Below are positions 1 to 8,683 of a DNA stretch of 41,682 bases, piece by piece. Position 1 is the stretch's first letter. Each line of letters opens with the position of its first letter. Location of the stretch: contig CAYPAV010000029.1 in NCBI GenBank assembly GCA_964408805.1, forward strand, positions 1-41,682, written 5' to 3'. This stretch comes from CAYPAV01 sp964408805 (GTDB taxonomy: Bacteria > Pseudomonadota > Alphaproteobacteria > UBA8366). The notes under the pieces were generated by a model, which was given only the letters and a program-made list of their open reading frames with translations, did not search any database and had not been told where the DNA came from. The position numbers were made by a program, and so were the translations under genes.

Positions 1-88
1 CTCACACCGTGGATCCGGTTAAGGGGGCTAGGTCACAAGCCCGCCCCGGCCGCCAGTCTATATGGTGTAGGATATTGAGGAACAAAAA

Positions 89-1090
89 TTGGAATTGGTA
101 TTGAACCGGGCGTCATACACTGATTTGGTCGCCGAAGACCTTCGTTTCGACCATTCTGATTGGGGCGGCATTCATGTCCGCAACAAGCGGCCCGCCAGCC
201 TCGATCGTTTCACGGCTGAAAGGGTGGTCGTTTTACAACATGGCGCCACCTATGGCTCGGCCGCATTCGACCTTCCGTTTGGTGGACTTTCTTTTATGGA
301 TTATCTGGCAGGCCGTGGTTTCGATACCTATTGCCTGGATTTGCCCGGATACGGAAATTCCGACCGCCCGTCACAAATGTCCGAACCGGCCGAACAAAAC
401 CCGCCGTTCATGCGGACTCCCGATGCGGCGGACTGCCTCGGTTTCATTTGTGATCAGGTGCGCGAGCGGCGCGGTATTGACCGGTTGTGCCTAATTGGCT
501 GGTCCTGGGGCACGGCAATTGCGAGCTATTACACCGCCGGACATAACGACCTTGTCGAACGACTGACGCTCTATGCTCCGGTATGGGACCGCACCCAGTC
601 CGGTCCCTCACCGATCCACGTTGATGGTGGGATCGGGGCCTACAGAATGGTGACGCGGGCAGCGACCCTGGCGCGCCGTCAGGGCGGATTGACGGACGAA
701 CAGAAAAGGACGGTGATGCCATCGGAGTGGTTTGATCAGTGGTGGGAAGCCACCGCCTCATCCGATCCCGATGGCGGCGGCGAAACGGTCCGGGCGCCGA
801 ATGGCGTCGTCCAGGACGGCACGGAATATTGGAATGCCGGAAAAGCCCTATATGACCCCGCGAAAATTCGGGTGCCCGTCCTTGTCGCGGTTGGGGAATT
901 CGATAACGACACGCCATGTTATATGGCGCAAACCGTATTTCCGCTTTTCACGAACGCGCCCTGGAAACGCCTGAGTATTCTTAGCGGCGGTACCCATGCG
1001 ATCATGATGGAAAGTAATCGCATGTTGCTATTCCGGACCGTATTGCAGTTTCTAGAGGAAGCAGTTCCGGGGCCAGACGTATTATCGTAA
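89..1090 (+). CDS. alpha/beta-fold hydrolase
   Basis: A 333-residue single-domain alpha/beta hydrolase. The oxyanion-type HG pair is at residues 51-52, the nucleophile elbow GWSWG at 137-141 (Ser139), the acid is probably Asp272 or Asp274 in the VAVGEFDND strand, and the catalytic His is His303 in GGTH. A cap region of about 100 residues (about 165-255) separates strands 6 and 7. No signal peptide is seen, so it is probably cytoplasmic. The start is TTG at 89, chosen because GAGG at 77-80 lies 8 bases upstream and no better ATG is in frame. The fold covers esterases, epoxide hydrolases and C-C hydrolases, so the substrate cannot be named. It stands alone; the next kilobase contains only remnants. 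Confidence 0.85.
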   Translation: MELVLNRASYTDLVAEDLRFDHSDWGGIHVRNKRPASLDRFTAERVVVLQHGATYGSAAFDLPFGGLSFMDYLAGRGFDTYCLDLPGYGNSDRPSQMSEPAEQNPPFMRTPDAADCLGFICDQVRERRGIDRLCLIGWSWGTAIASYYTAGHNDLVERLTLYAPVWDRTQSGPSPIHVDGGIGAYRMVTRAATLARRQGGLTDEQKRTVMPSEWFDQWWEATASSDPDGGGETVRAPNGVVQDGTEYWNAGKALYDPAKIRVPVLVAVGEFDNDTPCYMAQTVFPLFTNAPWKRLSILSGGTHAIMMESNRMLLFRTVLQFLEEAVPGPDVLS

Positions 1091-1091
1091 T

Positions 1092-1142
1092 GTCCGTTCT
1101 TGGCGACACCCGGAAGAAATCGGCGTCGCGAATTTACGTCCG
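1092..1142. repeat. short interspersed repeat, partial copy C
   Basis: This stretch, immediately after the hydrolase stop, matches the left end of two longer repeats at 2762 and 5455. The shared core runs from CCCGGAAGAA through GCGAATTTACG with about four mismatches over 34 bases, and similarity weakens on both sides. The rest of the element (the gene-remnant part present in the other two copies) is missing here, so this is a truncated or decayed copy. Confidence 0.55.
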
Positions 1143-1196
1143 CTCCTGAGGGTTGAGCCGCCGTCCGTTCCATGATTTTTGGAATTCGCGATTTCG

Positions 1197-1418
1197 ATGT
1201 CCGAAGGTTGGGGCAAAGCAGACGAAAATTCCGGCAGCCGAAAATGACCGGAGAAGACCCAATTCGAGAAGTTCGAGCACAAGCTGAATTACATCCACAT
1301 TTCCGGTATGGTGCCTTGGGAGGTTTGGCTTCGGCTGACGAACTACGGACTTCTGTCGCTTGCTTTGATGAAGCCTGCTTGCCGTGTGGCTCAGACAGAT
1401 ATCCCAAAGTCGACATGA
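1197..1418 (+). pseudogene. possible small gene remnant with internal TGA
   Basis: From ATG 1197 one frame reads 16 residues, a TGA at 1245-1247, then 56 more residues to TGA at 1416-1418. The second half looks protein-like, with alternating charged and hydrophobic runs such as NYIHISGMVPWEVWLRL. No family was recognised. The TGA is not in a redox-type motif, so a decayed gene is the simplest reading. It lies in a 480-base gap (1091-1569) that otherwise holds only repeat copy C. Confidence 0.22.
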
Positions 1419-1569
1419 CCAATCGGGATGTTAGGCGGGATGAAAATTACTTGCATCGGCCAGACCGCCAAGCGTCAGTACATTATCATCGCAATTTGGT
1501 ATAAGATCGGCGGCGAGGGCAGCGCAAAGCCTTAATCCCCGCGCCGGCCGGCGCCGCCGAGGACGGAGC

Positions 1570-2517
1570 TTGGGTGCCTATCTGGTAAAACGCTTGTTCC
1601 TGATGCTTCTGACCTTGGTCGGAATGTCGGTCATCATCTTCGTGCTGCTGTGGCTGATGCCGGGCAACATCGCCGTCGTCATGTTCGATTCCGCCGGCTT
1701 CGTTGATCCTGCGGAAATGGCGGGAATCGAGAAGGAGTTGGGCCTCGATCTGGCGATACTGCTGCAGTATTTTCATTGGATTCGCGGCCTACTGACATGG
1801 GATCTGGGGATTTCCTATGTCACGGAAATGCCGGTCGTCGACGAATTGGCCCCGCGCATCCCGATCACCGCCAAACTGGCCGCCTTGGCGCTCGGCTTTT
1901 CGATCCTGTTCGGCCTGCCGCTGGGCGTGATCAGCGCCGTCAAACAGGATACCTTGCTTGACTATACCGTGCGGGTGATTTCCCTGAGCGGCCTGTCGCT
2001 GCCCTCGTTCTGGCTGGCACTGCTGATCTTGATGTTTTTCGTCTATACTTTCGGCACGATCCCGATCTATTTAGAGCCGCCGGAAAACCTGTGGGACGAA
2101 CTGCTGCTCTATTCCGTTCCTGCCGCCGCTGTCGGTTTTCGCTCCTCCTCGCTGATAATGCGCCTGACCCGCTCCTCGATGCTGGAGGTGATGCGCCAGG
2201 ACTATATTCGCACCGCCCGCGCCATGGGCGCCTCCAACAACGCCGTCAACTACCGCCACGCCCTGAAGAACGCGATGCTGCCGTTGACGACGATCATTGG
2301 CTTGGAGGCGGTCTTTATGATGGGCGGCCTGGTCGTCATCGAAACCGTCTTCAACATCCCGGGCATGGCCTACTTTCTGGTCGAGGCGATCGAGGTGCGC
2401 GACTACCCAATCGTGCGGAGCCTGGTGATGCTGATGGCCGTTATCACGGTCGGGATCAATTTCATCATCGACATGATCTATTCACTGCTCGATCCCAGAA
2501 TCCGCATCGCCGAATAG
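1570..2517 (+). CDS. DppB-type ABC transporter permease, orphan
   Basis: A 315-residue integral membrane protein of the dipeptide/oligopeptide/nickel permease family (BPD_transp_1, DppB/OppB branch). It starts with the typical cytoplasmic stub and first helix (residues 7-31), then a periplasmic segment, then five further helices. The EAA-type loop that contacts the ATPase is visible at about 215-245 (ARAMGASNNAV, then RHALKNAMLP). Family members are about 305-335 residues, so it is full length. The start is TTG at 1570 with GAGG at 1559-1562, 7 bases upstream. These permeases need a DppC partner, two ATPases and a binding protein; none is adjacent. It is therefore either a leftover of a lost operon or served by genes elsewhere. 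Confidence 0.85.
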   Translation: MGAYLVKRLFLMLLTLVGMSVIIFVLLWLMPGNIAVVMFDSAGFVDPAEMAGIEKELGLDLAILLQYFHWIRGLLTWDLGISYVTEMPVVDELAPRIPITAKLAALALGFSILFGLPLGVISAVKQDTLLDYTVRVISLSGLSLPSFWLALLILMFFVYTFGTIPIYLEPPENLWDELLLYSVPAAAVGFRSSSLIMRLTRSSMLEVMRQDYIRTARAMGASNNAVNYRHALKNAMLPLTTIIGLEAVFMMGGLVVIETVFNIPGMAYFLVEAIEVRDYPIVRSLVMLMAVITVGINFIIDMIYSLLDPRIRIAE

Positions 2518-2558
2518 GGCCTCATCGACGCGACCGCGCCGCTTAGAGGTGGGCCGGC

Positions 2559-2596
2559 AGCCAGGTCGCGACAATTTAGCCAGGTCGCGACGATAG
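2559..2596 (+). repeat. 19-bp tandem direct repeat
   Basis: The 14-base word AGCCAGGTCGCGAC occurs at 2559-2572 and again at 2578-2591, separated by 5 bases, so the period is 19. It lies just after the permease gene, within non-coding DNA. No binding protein can be assigned; a simple slippage duplication is possible. Confidence 0.6.
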
Positions 2597-2642
2597 GGAA
2601 GAAGATCATCGCCACAGCGTAATTGAGCCCGACCAGAACGAA
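2577..2642 (-). pseudogene. fragment resembling a transmembrane helix
   Basis: On the minus strand, 22 codons read as a continuous membrane-like segment (for example GLNYAVAMIFFPIVATW), bounded upstream by a stop and downstream by non-protein-like sequence. It is probably the remnant of a membrane protein gene. No family could be assigned. The rest of 2518-2761 shows nothing else. Confidence 0.2.
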
Positions 2643-2863
2643 GCCTTAGATGGTCTCAGGAAATCGGGATTACCCGAATGATTGATTGAGGGATAGCAAT
2701 TCGAGACGAAAGGTAATTGTCTCGCCCTTACACGTTTCTCAGGTTTGCTTAGAAGTCACTGAATGACTGCTGTTGGCTAAGCCCGGAAGAATTAGTCATT
2801 GCAAATTTACGTCTGCAGTTGGAGGTAAAGCGGCCGTCACTGCTTCGGCTTTCAAAAACGCCG

Positions 2864-2998
2864 CTATTCGGCTGCCGCCTTCGCTTCGGCCCGGTCGCGG
2901 ATGCGTTGGAGTTGTTCCCAGCCGAGAGAGTCGGTGAAACCGTCGTCGTCGAATTAGAGCACCGGGCCGCCACGCATCCGCAGCCGGCCGGACGGCAT
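2864..2998 (-). pseudogene. small gene interrupted by TAA, in repeat copy A
   Basis: The ATG at 2998 directly follows the stop of the upstream minus-strand frame. It reads 14 residues to a TAA at 2954-2956, then 30 residues (starting FDDDGFTDSLGWEQLQRIR and ending AEAKAAAE) to a TAG. The part after the TAA is very well preserved in copy B, where the same TAA also occurs. No family recognised. Either the duplicated unit was already broken, or the true start lies downstream of the TAA. Confidence 0.4.
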
Positions 2999-3259
2999 CT
3001 AGGCACGCGCGCCGGATAGATGCCCGTGCGGAGCGGCGACATAACCCTTTTTCCAGCGCAGCAGGACCGCCCAGCGGCCGGTCTCGGGGCTGGCCCAGAG
3101 GACCTTCATGTTGGCCTTGCCGGGCACGGTCTCGATCAATTCCATCTCCGTCGTGCGCGCGAGCGTATCCAAGAGTTCAGCAATGGCATCGGCGTCCCCT
3201 TTTCCCCAAGCCCGAATATCGATCCTCAAAATAGACACCGGGAATTTGGGCGGCGACAC
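2999..3259 (-). CDS. small hypothetical protein within repeat copy A
   Basis: An 86-residue frame with a GTG start whose first seven codons (MSPPKFP) also occur, with ATG, in copy B. The composition is protein-like: a charged helical region around DADAIAELLDTLARTTEMEL and a basic, aromatic C-terminal half (RWAVLLRWKKGY). No signal peptide and no recognised family. It ends at TAG 2999-3001, abutting the next interrupted frame. It may be a real small gene or a fragment of a larger decayed one. No convincing Shine-Dalgarno is seen. Confidence 0.38.
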   Translation of the reverse strand: MSPPKFPVSILRIDIRAWGKGDADAIAELLDTLARTTEMELIETVPGKANMKVLWASPETGRWAVLLRWKKGYVAAPHGHLSGARA

Positions 3260-3275
3260 AAGGCAAATGGATAAA

Positions 3276-3615
3276 ATCGCTGTTCGCCGGCCCGCGCAGG
3301 TCTAGGCGGGATGGCGCCCTCTTCCACCACATTGGCGACAAGGATTCCCCGTTGGTCTAGATGGAAAGGCAAACCGGTCGTTCCGGGGAATTAGAGTCCG
3401 CTTTTCCCCTCGAATCGGACCTTAGCTCGTCCGCGCCTAATCGGTCGCTTTTGACCCGAAGCAGAAGAATATTGGCCTCCACTTCCGGCTGCCTTAACGG
3501 CTACCACATCATAGTACCGTCCAGTAATACTCGACAATCGAGGAGAAACGACACATCTTCGTCACGAAGAACGCTGCTTTCAGCAGTCGCTAAGCCGTTC
3601 GTGAGTTAGAGATCG
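3276..3615. other. 340-base gap without a supportable gene
   Basis: AT-richer than most of the window. A plus-strand 82-codon open frame (3361-3609) is not protein-like in composition. A perfect 5-bp hairpin, CTGCT-TTC-AGCAG, lies near 3580. The promoter of the downstream binding-protein gene should be here, but no confident -35/-10 pair can be called. Confidence 0.4.
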
Positions 3616-4410
3616 ATGGGCATTACGTCGATGACACGACTGCATCGCATTGTCGGTATTATTCTAGTTTCCTTCGTTCTCGCCTCAGGCAATCACAATC
3701 TCGCCTGTGCTCAAGCTGGAGAACCGGCGCGGTTTGTGGAAGAAGTCGATTGGCCGCCGTCTACTCCTGCTTATGCTGGAATGACCAAGGAAGGATTATC
3801 GTATGACCTGATTTCCGCGGTCTTCGGGCGGATAAAAATGCCCGTCACGTTGGAACTCTTCCCGCAAAAGCGGATGCTGCGAATGCTACGACAAGGTGCC
3901 CGGGATGGCGCAACCGTCATTAGCCGCAACGCGGAACGCGAAAAATTCATCGGCTTCAGCGCGCCGATCTTCCAGAAACGCGGCCTGATCTACTTCAACA
4001 GAAAAAAGCGGCCTGATTTCTCTTGGAGGAGCTATGCCGACCTGAAAGGCTTGGTGATCGGAACCGTGCTCGGCCACAACTATGGCAATGAATTCCAGTC
4101 GGCGGTCAAGGAGCTCGGCCTTCTGACGAAAGCATACAGACGGGAACACAGAACCTTCGAGCTGTTGAACGCCGGGCGCCTCGATATTGTGCTGTCGGTC
4201 AAAATGGTGGGCCGGCGGTTGATTGCCCAACGTGGTTACGGCGATACGATCGCGGCGGCGGAAATGCCGTATTACTCGAAGAACTACCATATCGGTATAT
4301 CGCGCCGGTCCGCCCTGCTCAGTCGGCTTGGCGAGATCAACCGGGCCATCGTCGACCTGAAGGCCGACGGAACGATCGACGGCATCGTCTCTCGGCATTT
4401 GGACAAATGA
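3616..4410 (+). CDS. periplasmic solute-binding protein, family 3-like
   Basis: A 264-residue protein with a Sec signal peptide (basic n-region MTRLHR, hydrophobic core IVGIILVSFVLAS, likely cleavage after LACAQA). The mature part has the two-lobe pattern of family 3 extracellular binding proteins (polar amino acids and related ligands): an early aromatic segment (EVDWPPSTPAYAG), a first-lobe RMLRMLRQGARDG region, a hinge near SYADLKGLVIGTVLGHNYG, and a final helix ending SRHLDK. The ATG at 3631 is as likely as 3616, because it leaves a more typical n-region. No permease or ATPase is adjacent, so it may serve a distant transporter or a sensor. A broken paralogue follows. Confidence 0.78.
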   Translation: MGITSMTRLHRIVGIILVSFVLASGNHNLACAQAGEPARFVEEVDWPPSTPAYAGMTKEGLSYDLISAVFGRIKMPVTLELFPQKRMLRMLRQGARDGATVISRNAEREKFIGFSAPIFQKRGLIYFNRKKRPDFSWRSYADLKGLVIGTVLGHNYGNEFQSAVKELGLLTKAYRREHRTFELLNAGRLDIVLSVKMVGRRLIAQRGYGDTIAAAEMPYYSKNYHIGISRRSALLSRLGEINRAIVDLKADGTIDGIVSRHLDK

Positions 4411-4629
4411 CATTGATTGCGTGAGAGGACTCCATCAACTGTGGTCATGTCATCGACATTCTTTCTGCCGATGACCAAAGTTGGACGGAAACCGGACTAC
4501 CGTTTTTCTCCCGCGCCCGGACATTGAAAGTACGGTTCGAAGACCAAAGGCAGACGTTTTGAAGTTGGCATGCACAGGCCTTGCACACGATATAAACTTA
4601 TTTGGTTCAGTCCTGATGATGAGATTTAG

Positions 4630-5369
4630 ATGCGAATAGGTTCGCGCGCTGCTATTGCGTGGAAATTTGTTCTCGTCCCCTTCCTGGTGTCGAGCGCATT
4701 TTTCGCGGTGCCGGTTCTCATGCAAAGTCCATCAGGATCGGCGCAATAGAGGGATCGGCGAACTCGAAACCTATCGAAAAAATTCTGCGCGAAGCTTATA
4801 GAAAATTGGGTCTCGATCTGGAGGTTTCATATTTCCCTGCAAGGCGCTCCCTACGTTTGGCTGACAAAGGGAAATTTGACGGTGAGCTGCAGCGGATTGA
4901 CGGCCTCGAAAAGAAGTACACCAACCTAATCAAGGTGCCCATAAAGGTCGGCGCATTCGGCGGCATGGCGTTTACGACCGGTCTGCGCTTCAAGATCGAT
5001 GGTTGGCACAGCCTAAAGAGCTACAAAATTGGCATTGTGCGCGGAGTTGCGTTTGTCGAAAAAGGCACACTAGGATTTAACGCGATCTCGACGGACGATA
5101 TCGATTCTCTGTTCAGAATGTTGAAGAAAGGACGTTTCGACGTTGCCGTTGTGTCTGAATCGAGTGGAAAGTGTGCGATCGAAAGAGGCAACATCGATGG
5201 TGTAACGATGCTCCCTACACCCCTCCAATAAGTTCCACTGTTCCACTACCTCCATGTCAGCAACAAAGGCCTCGTTCCGTTAATCGCAGCGATATTGCGT
5301 AAAATGAAAGATGATGGACGATTCGACGAAGTTTGGCGTGCACATCTGGACTCTCTTGAGTGCGAGTAA
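4630..5369 (+). pseudogene. broken family 3 solute-binding protein
   Basis: A second binding-protein gene in tandem with the intact one, disrupted twice. From ATG 4630 one frame gives a clear signal peptide (MRIGSRAAIAW, hydrophobic core, ending near PVLMQ) and runs into TAG. The mature protein continues in the next frame from HAKSIRIGAIEGS, so a single base was lost or gained near 4710-4722. That frame is good until TAA 5229-5231 and then continues as VPLFHYLHVSNKGLVPLIA to a natural end at SLECE (TAA 5367-5369). With both lesions repaired it would be about 245 residues, normal for the family. The region is noticeably AT-richer than the main part of the window. Confidence 0.75.
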
Positions 5370-5454
5370 CTGTAGTCGAGGCGCTTGCCAAAGATTCTAT
5401 AATTGCTGAATCGTTCTCCACCGCCGGCTATTCGGAATTGGTTTGAAAACTTTC

Positions 5455-5700
5455 ATGAACGTCCGGAATTGGCTACGCCCGGAAGAAATCGACATTGCGA
5501 ATTTACGCCCGAAGTTGGAGGTAAAGCGGGCGTCACGGCTTCCGCTTTCGAAAACGCCGTTATTCGACCGCCGCCTTCGCTTCGGCCCGGCCGCGGATGC
5601 GTTGGAGTTGTTCCCAGCCGAGAGAGTCGGTGAAACCGTCGTCGTCGAATTAGAGCATCGGGAATTTGGGCGGCGACATGAGGCAAATGGATAAAATCAC
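5455..5700. repeat. interspersed repeat, copy B
   Basis: About 245 bases nearly identical to the outer parts of copy A (2762-3275), including the left core CCCGGAAGAAATCG and the right end GGGAATTTGGGCGGCGACAT. It lacks the roughly 270-base middle of copy A. It occupies most of the gap 5370-5841, in which no intact gene is seen. Confidence 0.6.
5560..5679 (-). pseudogene. TAA-interrupted small gene remnant in repeat copy B
   Basis: The ATG at 5679 reads MSPPKFPML, then TAA (5650-5652), then 29 residues starting FDDDGFTDSLGWEQLQRIR to TAA 5560-5562. The post-stop part differs from copy A at only two residues (RIRGRAEAKAAVE against RIRDRAEAKAAAE), while the middle has been deleted. No family recognised. 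Confidence 0.4.
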
Positions 5701-5841
5701 CCGAGAACCTCGCGCCAATAGACCGGAATCCCACATCGCACTAACTCATTAACCGGGCCACGTCGCGGGGCCGCTCAGGGGGCGGTATCGATTTCGGGCT
5801 AAGGTCCAAGTCTCAACCTTGGTCGAGGGACCAGCACGAGG

Positions 5842-7089
5842 ATGAGTGGCAATGAAATAACCGTTCTCGGTGCCGGGGCGATCGGTGTCAGCGTGGCGCT
5901 CTATCTTCAGCAAGATGGTCATGACGTGCGGCTCATCGACCGCGACGAGCCCGGCGGCGGATGTTCGTTCGGCAATGCGGGCTTGATCCAATGTGCGAGC
6001 GTCGTCCCCGTCGCCGTGCCCGGGCTGGCGAGGAAAGTGCCCCGCATGTTGATCGACAAGAACCAGCCGTTGGTTATCCAGTGGCGCTATCTCGCCTCCT
6101 TGGCGCCATATCTGCTGAGATTTCTGGCCGAGGCAAAACCTGACCGGGCGGCGGCAAACGCCCGCGCCTTGGCAAGCATCGTGCCCACATCCTACGACGC
6201 CTACGGGCCGCTGATCGCGGCGGCGGGCATCCAATCGATGGTCAAACCGAGCGGCGAACTGCACGTCTTCGAAAGCGATTCGGCCTTCATGGAAGCGCAA
6301 GCGAATTTCGACATGCGCCGCGCGCACGGCGTAGAGGTCGAGTTGCTCGACGCGGACGGTGTCCGTCAACTCGAACCCGCCCTGGTTCGATCGATCAAGC
6401 GCGGTGTCTTCCTGCCCGGCTGCTATCAGATCGCCGACCCCTTCCGCTTTGTCGATGCCTTGGCCAGACACTTCGTTGCAGACGGCGGAACTTTCCTGAA
6501 GGCGGCGGTCGAAGACCTTACAATCGCGTCGGACGGGTCCGTGGAAATCGTGACGGATGGCGGGCGCCTCTCAACCGAGAAGGTCGTGCTGGCATTCGGC
6601 GCGTTTTCGAAACCATTTGCGAAAAGACTCGGCCTTCACGTCCAATTGGATTCGGAACGCGGATATCACATAAACCTGCCCAATCCCGGCGTGGCACTCA
6701 ATCGCACGGTCGTGTCGGGCGACCACAGATTCGCCTTGGCGCCGATCGACGGCGACATCCGGGTGGTCGGCACGGCGGAGCTCGCCAAGGTCGGCGCGCC
6801 GCCGAACTATCCAAGGGCCGAGCGGCTGATGCCGTTGGCCAGACGCCTGCTGCCCGGCCTCGCCGAATCCGGGCGGACGAAGTGGATGGGGCACCGGCCT
6901 TCGACACCCGACAGTCTTCCCGTAATCGGCCGTTCGGAAAGATATCAGAACGTGTTCTTCGCCTTCGGCCACAACCACTCCGGCCTGACGCTCGGCGGCA
7001 TGACGGGAAAACTCATAGCGGATATCGTGGCCGGTCGACATCCCCCGGTTGACCTGTCGCCCTTTAATCCGGCGCGGTTTCAGCGCTAA
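5842..7089 (+). CDS. FAD-dependent D-amino-acid dehydrogenase-like oxidoreductase
   Basis: A 415-residue flavoprotein of the DAO fold, closest in pattern to DadA. FAD-binding Rossmann motif GAGAIG at residues 10-15, acidic ribose-binding Asp in RLIDRD, then CSFGNAGLI, the usual DadA flavin-contact segment. The C-terminal FAD signature is GHRPSTPDSLPVIG followed by FAFGHNHSGLTLGG. DadA-type enzymes oxidise D-amino acids to 2-oxo acids and ammonia and pass electrons to the respiratory chain. The exact substrate here is unknown. First of four co-directional genes (27-base gap to the next) with a PLP enzyme, RidA and an exporter, which suggests catabolism of an unusual amino acid. Confidence 0.85.
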   Translation: MSGNEITVLGAGAIGVSVALYLQQDGHDVRLIDRDEPGGGCSFGNAGLIQCASVVPVAVPGLARKVPRMLIDKNQPLVIQWRYLASLAPYLLRFLAEAKPDRAAANARALASIVPTSYDAYGPLIAAAGIQSMVKPSGELHVFESDSAFMEAQANFDMRRAHGVEVELLDADGVRQLEPALVRSIKRGVFLPGCYQIADPFRFVDALARHFVADGGTFLKAAVEDLTIASDGSVEIVTDGGRLSTEKVVLAFGAFSKPFAKRLGLHVQLDSERGYHINLPNPGVALNRTVVSGDHRFALAPIDGDIRVVGTAELAKVGAPPNYPRAERLMPLARRLLPGLAESGRTKWMGHRPSTPDSLPVIGRSERYQNVFFAFGHNHSGLTLGGMTGKLIADIVAGRHPPVDLSPFNPARFQR

Positions 7090-7115
7090 ATACCGGACAG
7101 CGACGACCAAGAACC

Positions 7116-8615
7116 ATGACGAGCAAGGAACGAATATTGAAACAGGAACATGCGTCCGTCTATCGGAAGCTAGGCGTCGAACCAATCGTCAATTGCGGTT
7201 CGTCCCGCTCCGTCTACGGCAACAGCACAATGAGCAACCCGGTGCGCGATGCGATGGAGAGCGCGTCGCATAACTACGTGATCATGGAGGAGCTTGGGGA
7301 AGCCATCGGCCGACGTCTTGCCGAGTTGACCGGCGCGGAATGGGGCATCGTGACCGCTGGATCGGCCGCCGGGCTGGCCTTGGGGGCGGCGGCCTGTGTC
7401 GCGGCGACCGATCCTCTACGTATGCTACGGATGCCGGACCCGTTCAACGGCGAAGAGCGGGTCGTCCTGGCGCCGAAAGGCCAACGCTTCGCCTATGACC
7501 AGGGCGTGCGGTTGGTCGGCGCGCGGGTCCTCGAAGTCGACGACTTGCAAGGGCTGACATCCGCGCTTGAGACGCACAATGTCGTGGCGATTCTATTGTT
7601 TGCGGAGTGTGACGCGGCGGCGGCGCTGAAATTCGACCAAATTCTACCGCACGCCCGCGCCGCCAACGTTCCGATCCTCGTCGACGCGGCTTCCGAGGCG
7701 CTGACCACTCCGGAGTATTGGACATCGCGCGGCGCCGATTTGGTCGTCTACAGCGTCAGTAAGCTGATGCGCGGGCCGGCGGCGTCGGGATTGTTGCTTG
7801 GCCGGGAATCGTTGGTCCGGGCGGCTTGGTACAATGGCCCGCCGCATCACGGCTTCGGTCGCGTCATGAAGATCGGCAAGGAGCAAATCGTCGGCGCGAT
7901 TGCGGCCGTCGAACGCTGGCTCGCGCATGATCAAGCGGCCGAGCAACGACTCTGGCGGCAACGGCTGGACAAGGTAAGAGACCGCCTGCAGCCGATCAAC
8001 GCGCTCAAGCTCGGGATGCACGAGTTGGCCGGCGGCATTCCACGGCTGGAGGTCGATTGGTCCGATTGCCAGCCCGGCATGACTTTCTCCGAGCTCAGGG
8101 AGGAACTCCTATCGAGACAACCCCGCATCCTGATCGACGACTTCGGCGGCAGCGATACATCCACCATGATCAACCCCTTCGCGCTCGACGACGACGAGGC
8201 GGCGCTGGTCGCCGAAGCACTGTTCGAGGCTTTGACCGCGTCGCGGCCGGACAAGACCGAAATTCGGTCGAATGAAGGCGACTTAGCGGGAGAGTGGGTA
8301 ATCACAATAAATTTCGCGACCGGCCCGACCCGGCATCGCCTGAAATTACAAAGGCTCGGCGACGCGTTATCGGGTGTACACGTGACACCTTACGGCGAGG
8401 GCGAGGCGACGGGCAGCGTGACGATCGATGGTTTCGATATTCAGGTGTTCCACATGGTCGAGGGCTGTTTCGTCGGTTTCCGGTTCGTCGCCGACGACTG
8501 TCCCTCGGACCGTCTTTCGGGCTTCGTCGAGCTCGGCGCCGCTTCGAGCCATGCGAAAGGTCCCACCACCCTTCGCCAGTTCGGAAGATTACCCTTCAGC
8601 GGGGAACGCCCATAG
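7116..8615 (+). CDS. SelA/DgaE-like PLP enzyme with C-terminal extension
   Basis: A 499-residue fold-type I PLP enzyme. The N-terminal pattern (LGVEPIVNCG, then MEELGEAIGRRLAELTGAE and TAGSAAGLALGAAA) is that of the SelA-like group that includes D-glucosaminate-6-phosphate ammonia-lyase. The PLP-stacking Asp is Asp190 (ILVDAASE) and the Schiff-base lysine is most likely Lys216 in YSVSKLMRGP. The family is normally about 370-400 residues. The last roughly 115 residues here (from about 385) form an extra, beta-rich, lipocalin-like stretch (GEWVITINFATG, then LSGVHVTPYGEGEATGSV). True SelA has a different length and motif set, so selenium transfer is unlikely. A lyase producing an enamine or imine fits the next gene, RidA. 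Confidence 0.75.
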   Translation: MTSKERILKQEHASVYRKLGVEPIVNCGSSRSVYGNSTMSNPVRDAMESASHNYVIMEELGEAIGRRLAELTGAEWGIVTAGSAAGLALGAAACVAATDPLRMLRMPDPFNGEERVVLAPKGQRFAYDQGVRLVGARVLEVDDLQGLTSALETHNVVAILLFAECDAAAALKFDQILPHARAANVPILVDAASEALTTPEYWTSRGADLVVYSVSKLMRGPAASGLLLGRESLVRAAWYNGPPHHGFGRVMKIGKEQIVGAIAAVERWLAHDQAAEQRLWRQRLDKVRDRLQPINALKLGMHELAGGIPRLEVDWSDCQPGMTFSELREELLSRQPRILIDDFGGSDTSTMINPFALDDDEAALVAEALFEALTASRPDKTEIRSNEGDLAGEWVITINFATGPTRHRLKLQRLGDALSGVHVTPYGEGEATGSVTIDGFDIQVFHMVEGCFVGFRFVADDCPSDRLSGFVELGAASSHAKGPTTLRQFGRLPFSGERP

Positions 8616-8683
8616 AGCGGTCGCTGTCCCGTTGATCCTGTCGACACCAAACCAACGCTTTGATTAGAGAAGGAGTACGACCC

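Larger units (their letters stand above)
2762..3275. repeat. interspersed repeat, long copy A
   Basis: About 515 bases that match copy B (5455-5700) at both ends, roughly 90 percent by eye. The left block is 2762-2970. The right block starts at GGGAATTTGGGCGGCGACA near 3240. Copy A has about 270 extra bases between the blocks, flanked by the short direct repeat CCCGGTG (minus-strand reading). Copy B lacks them, which fits a slippage deletion in B. On the minus strand the element carries a small reading frame and a second, TAA-interrupted one. No transposase or clear terminal inverted repeat is seen. Confidence 0.6.

Noticed and set aside
444..917. Long minus-strand frame inside the hydrolase, and similar long opposite-strand frames over glcB, the neu-like operon and the thiolase
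   Set aside because: Shadows of GC-rich coding DNA: Arg/Pro/Gly/His-rich composition, no family features, no ribosome sites.
1245..1247. In-frame TGA in the small frame 1197-1418 as a second selenocysteine codon
   Set aside because: The context is K-TGA-P without a redox motif, no family was recognised and the surrounding DNA is decayed.
7116..8615. PLP enzyme as the true selenocysteine synthase SelA
   Set aside because: It belongs to the SelA-like lyase group, has a different C-terminal domain and sits in an amino-acid unit. It is not evidence for Sec synthesis.
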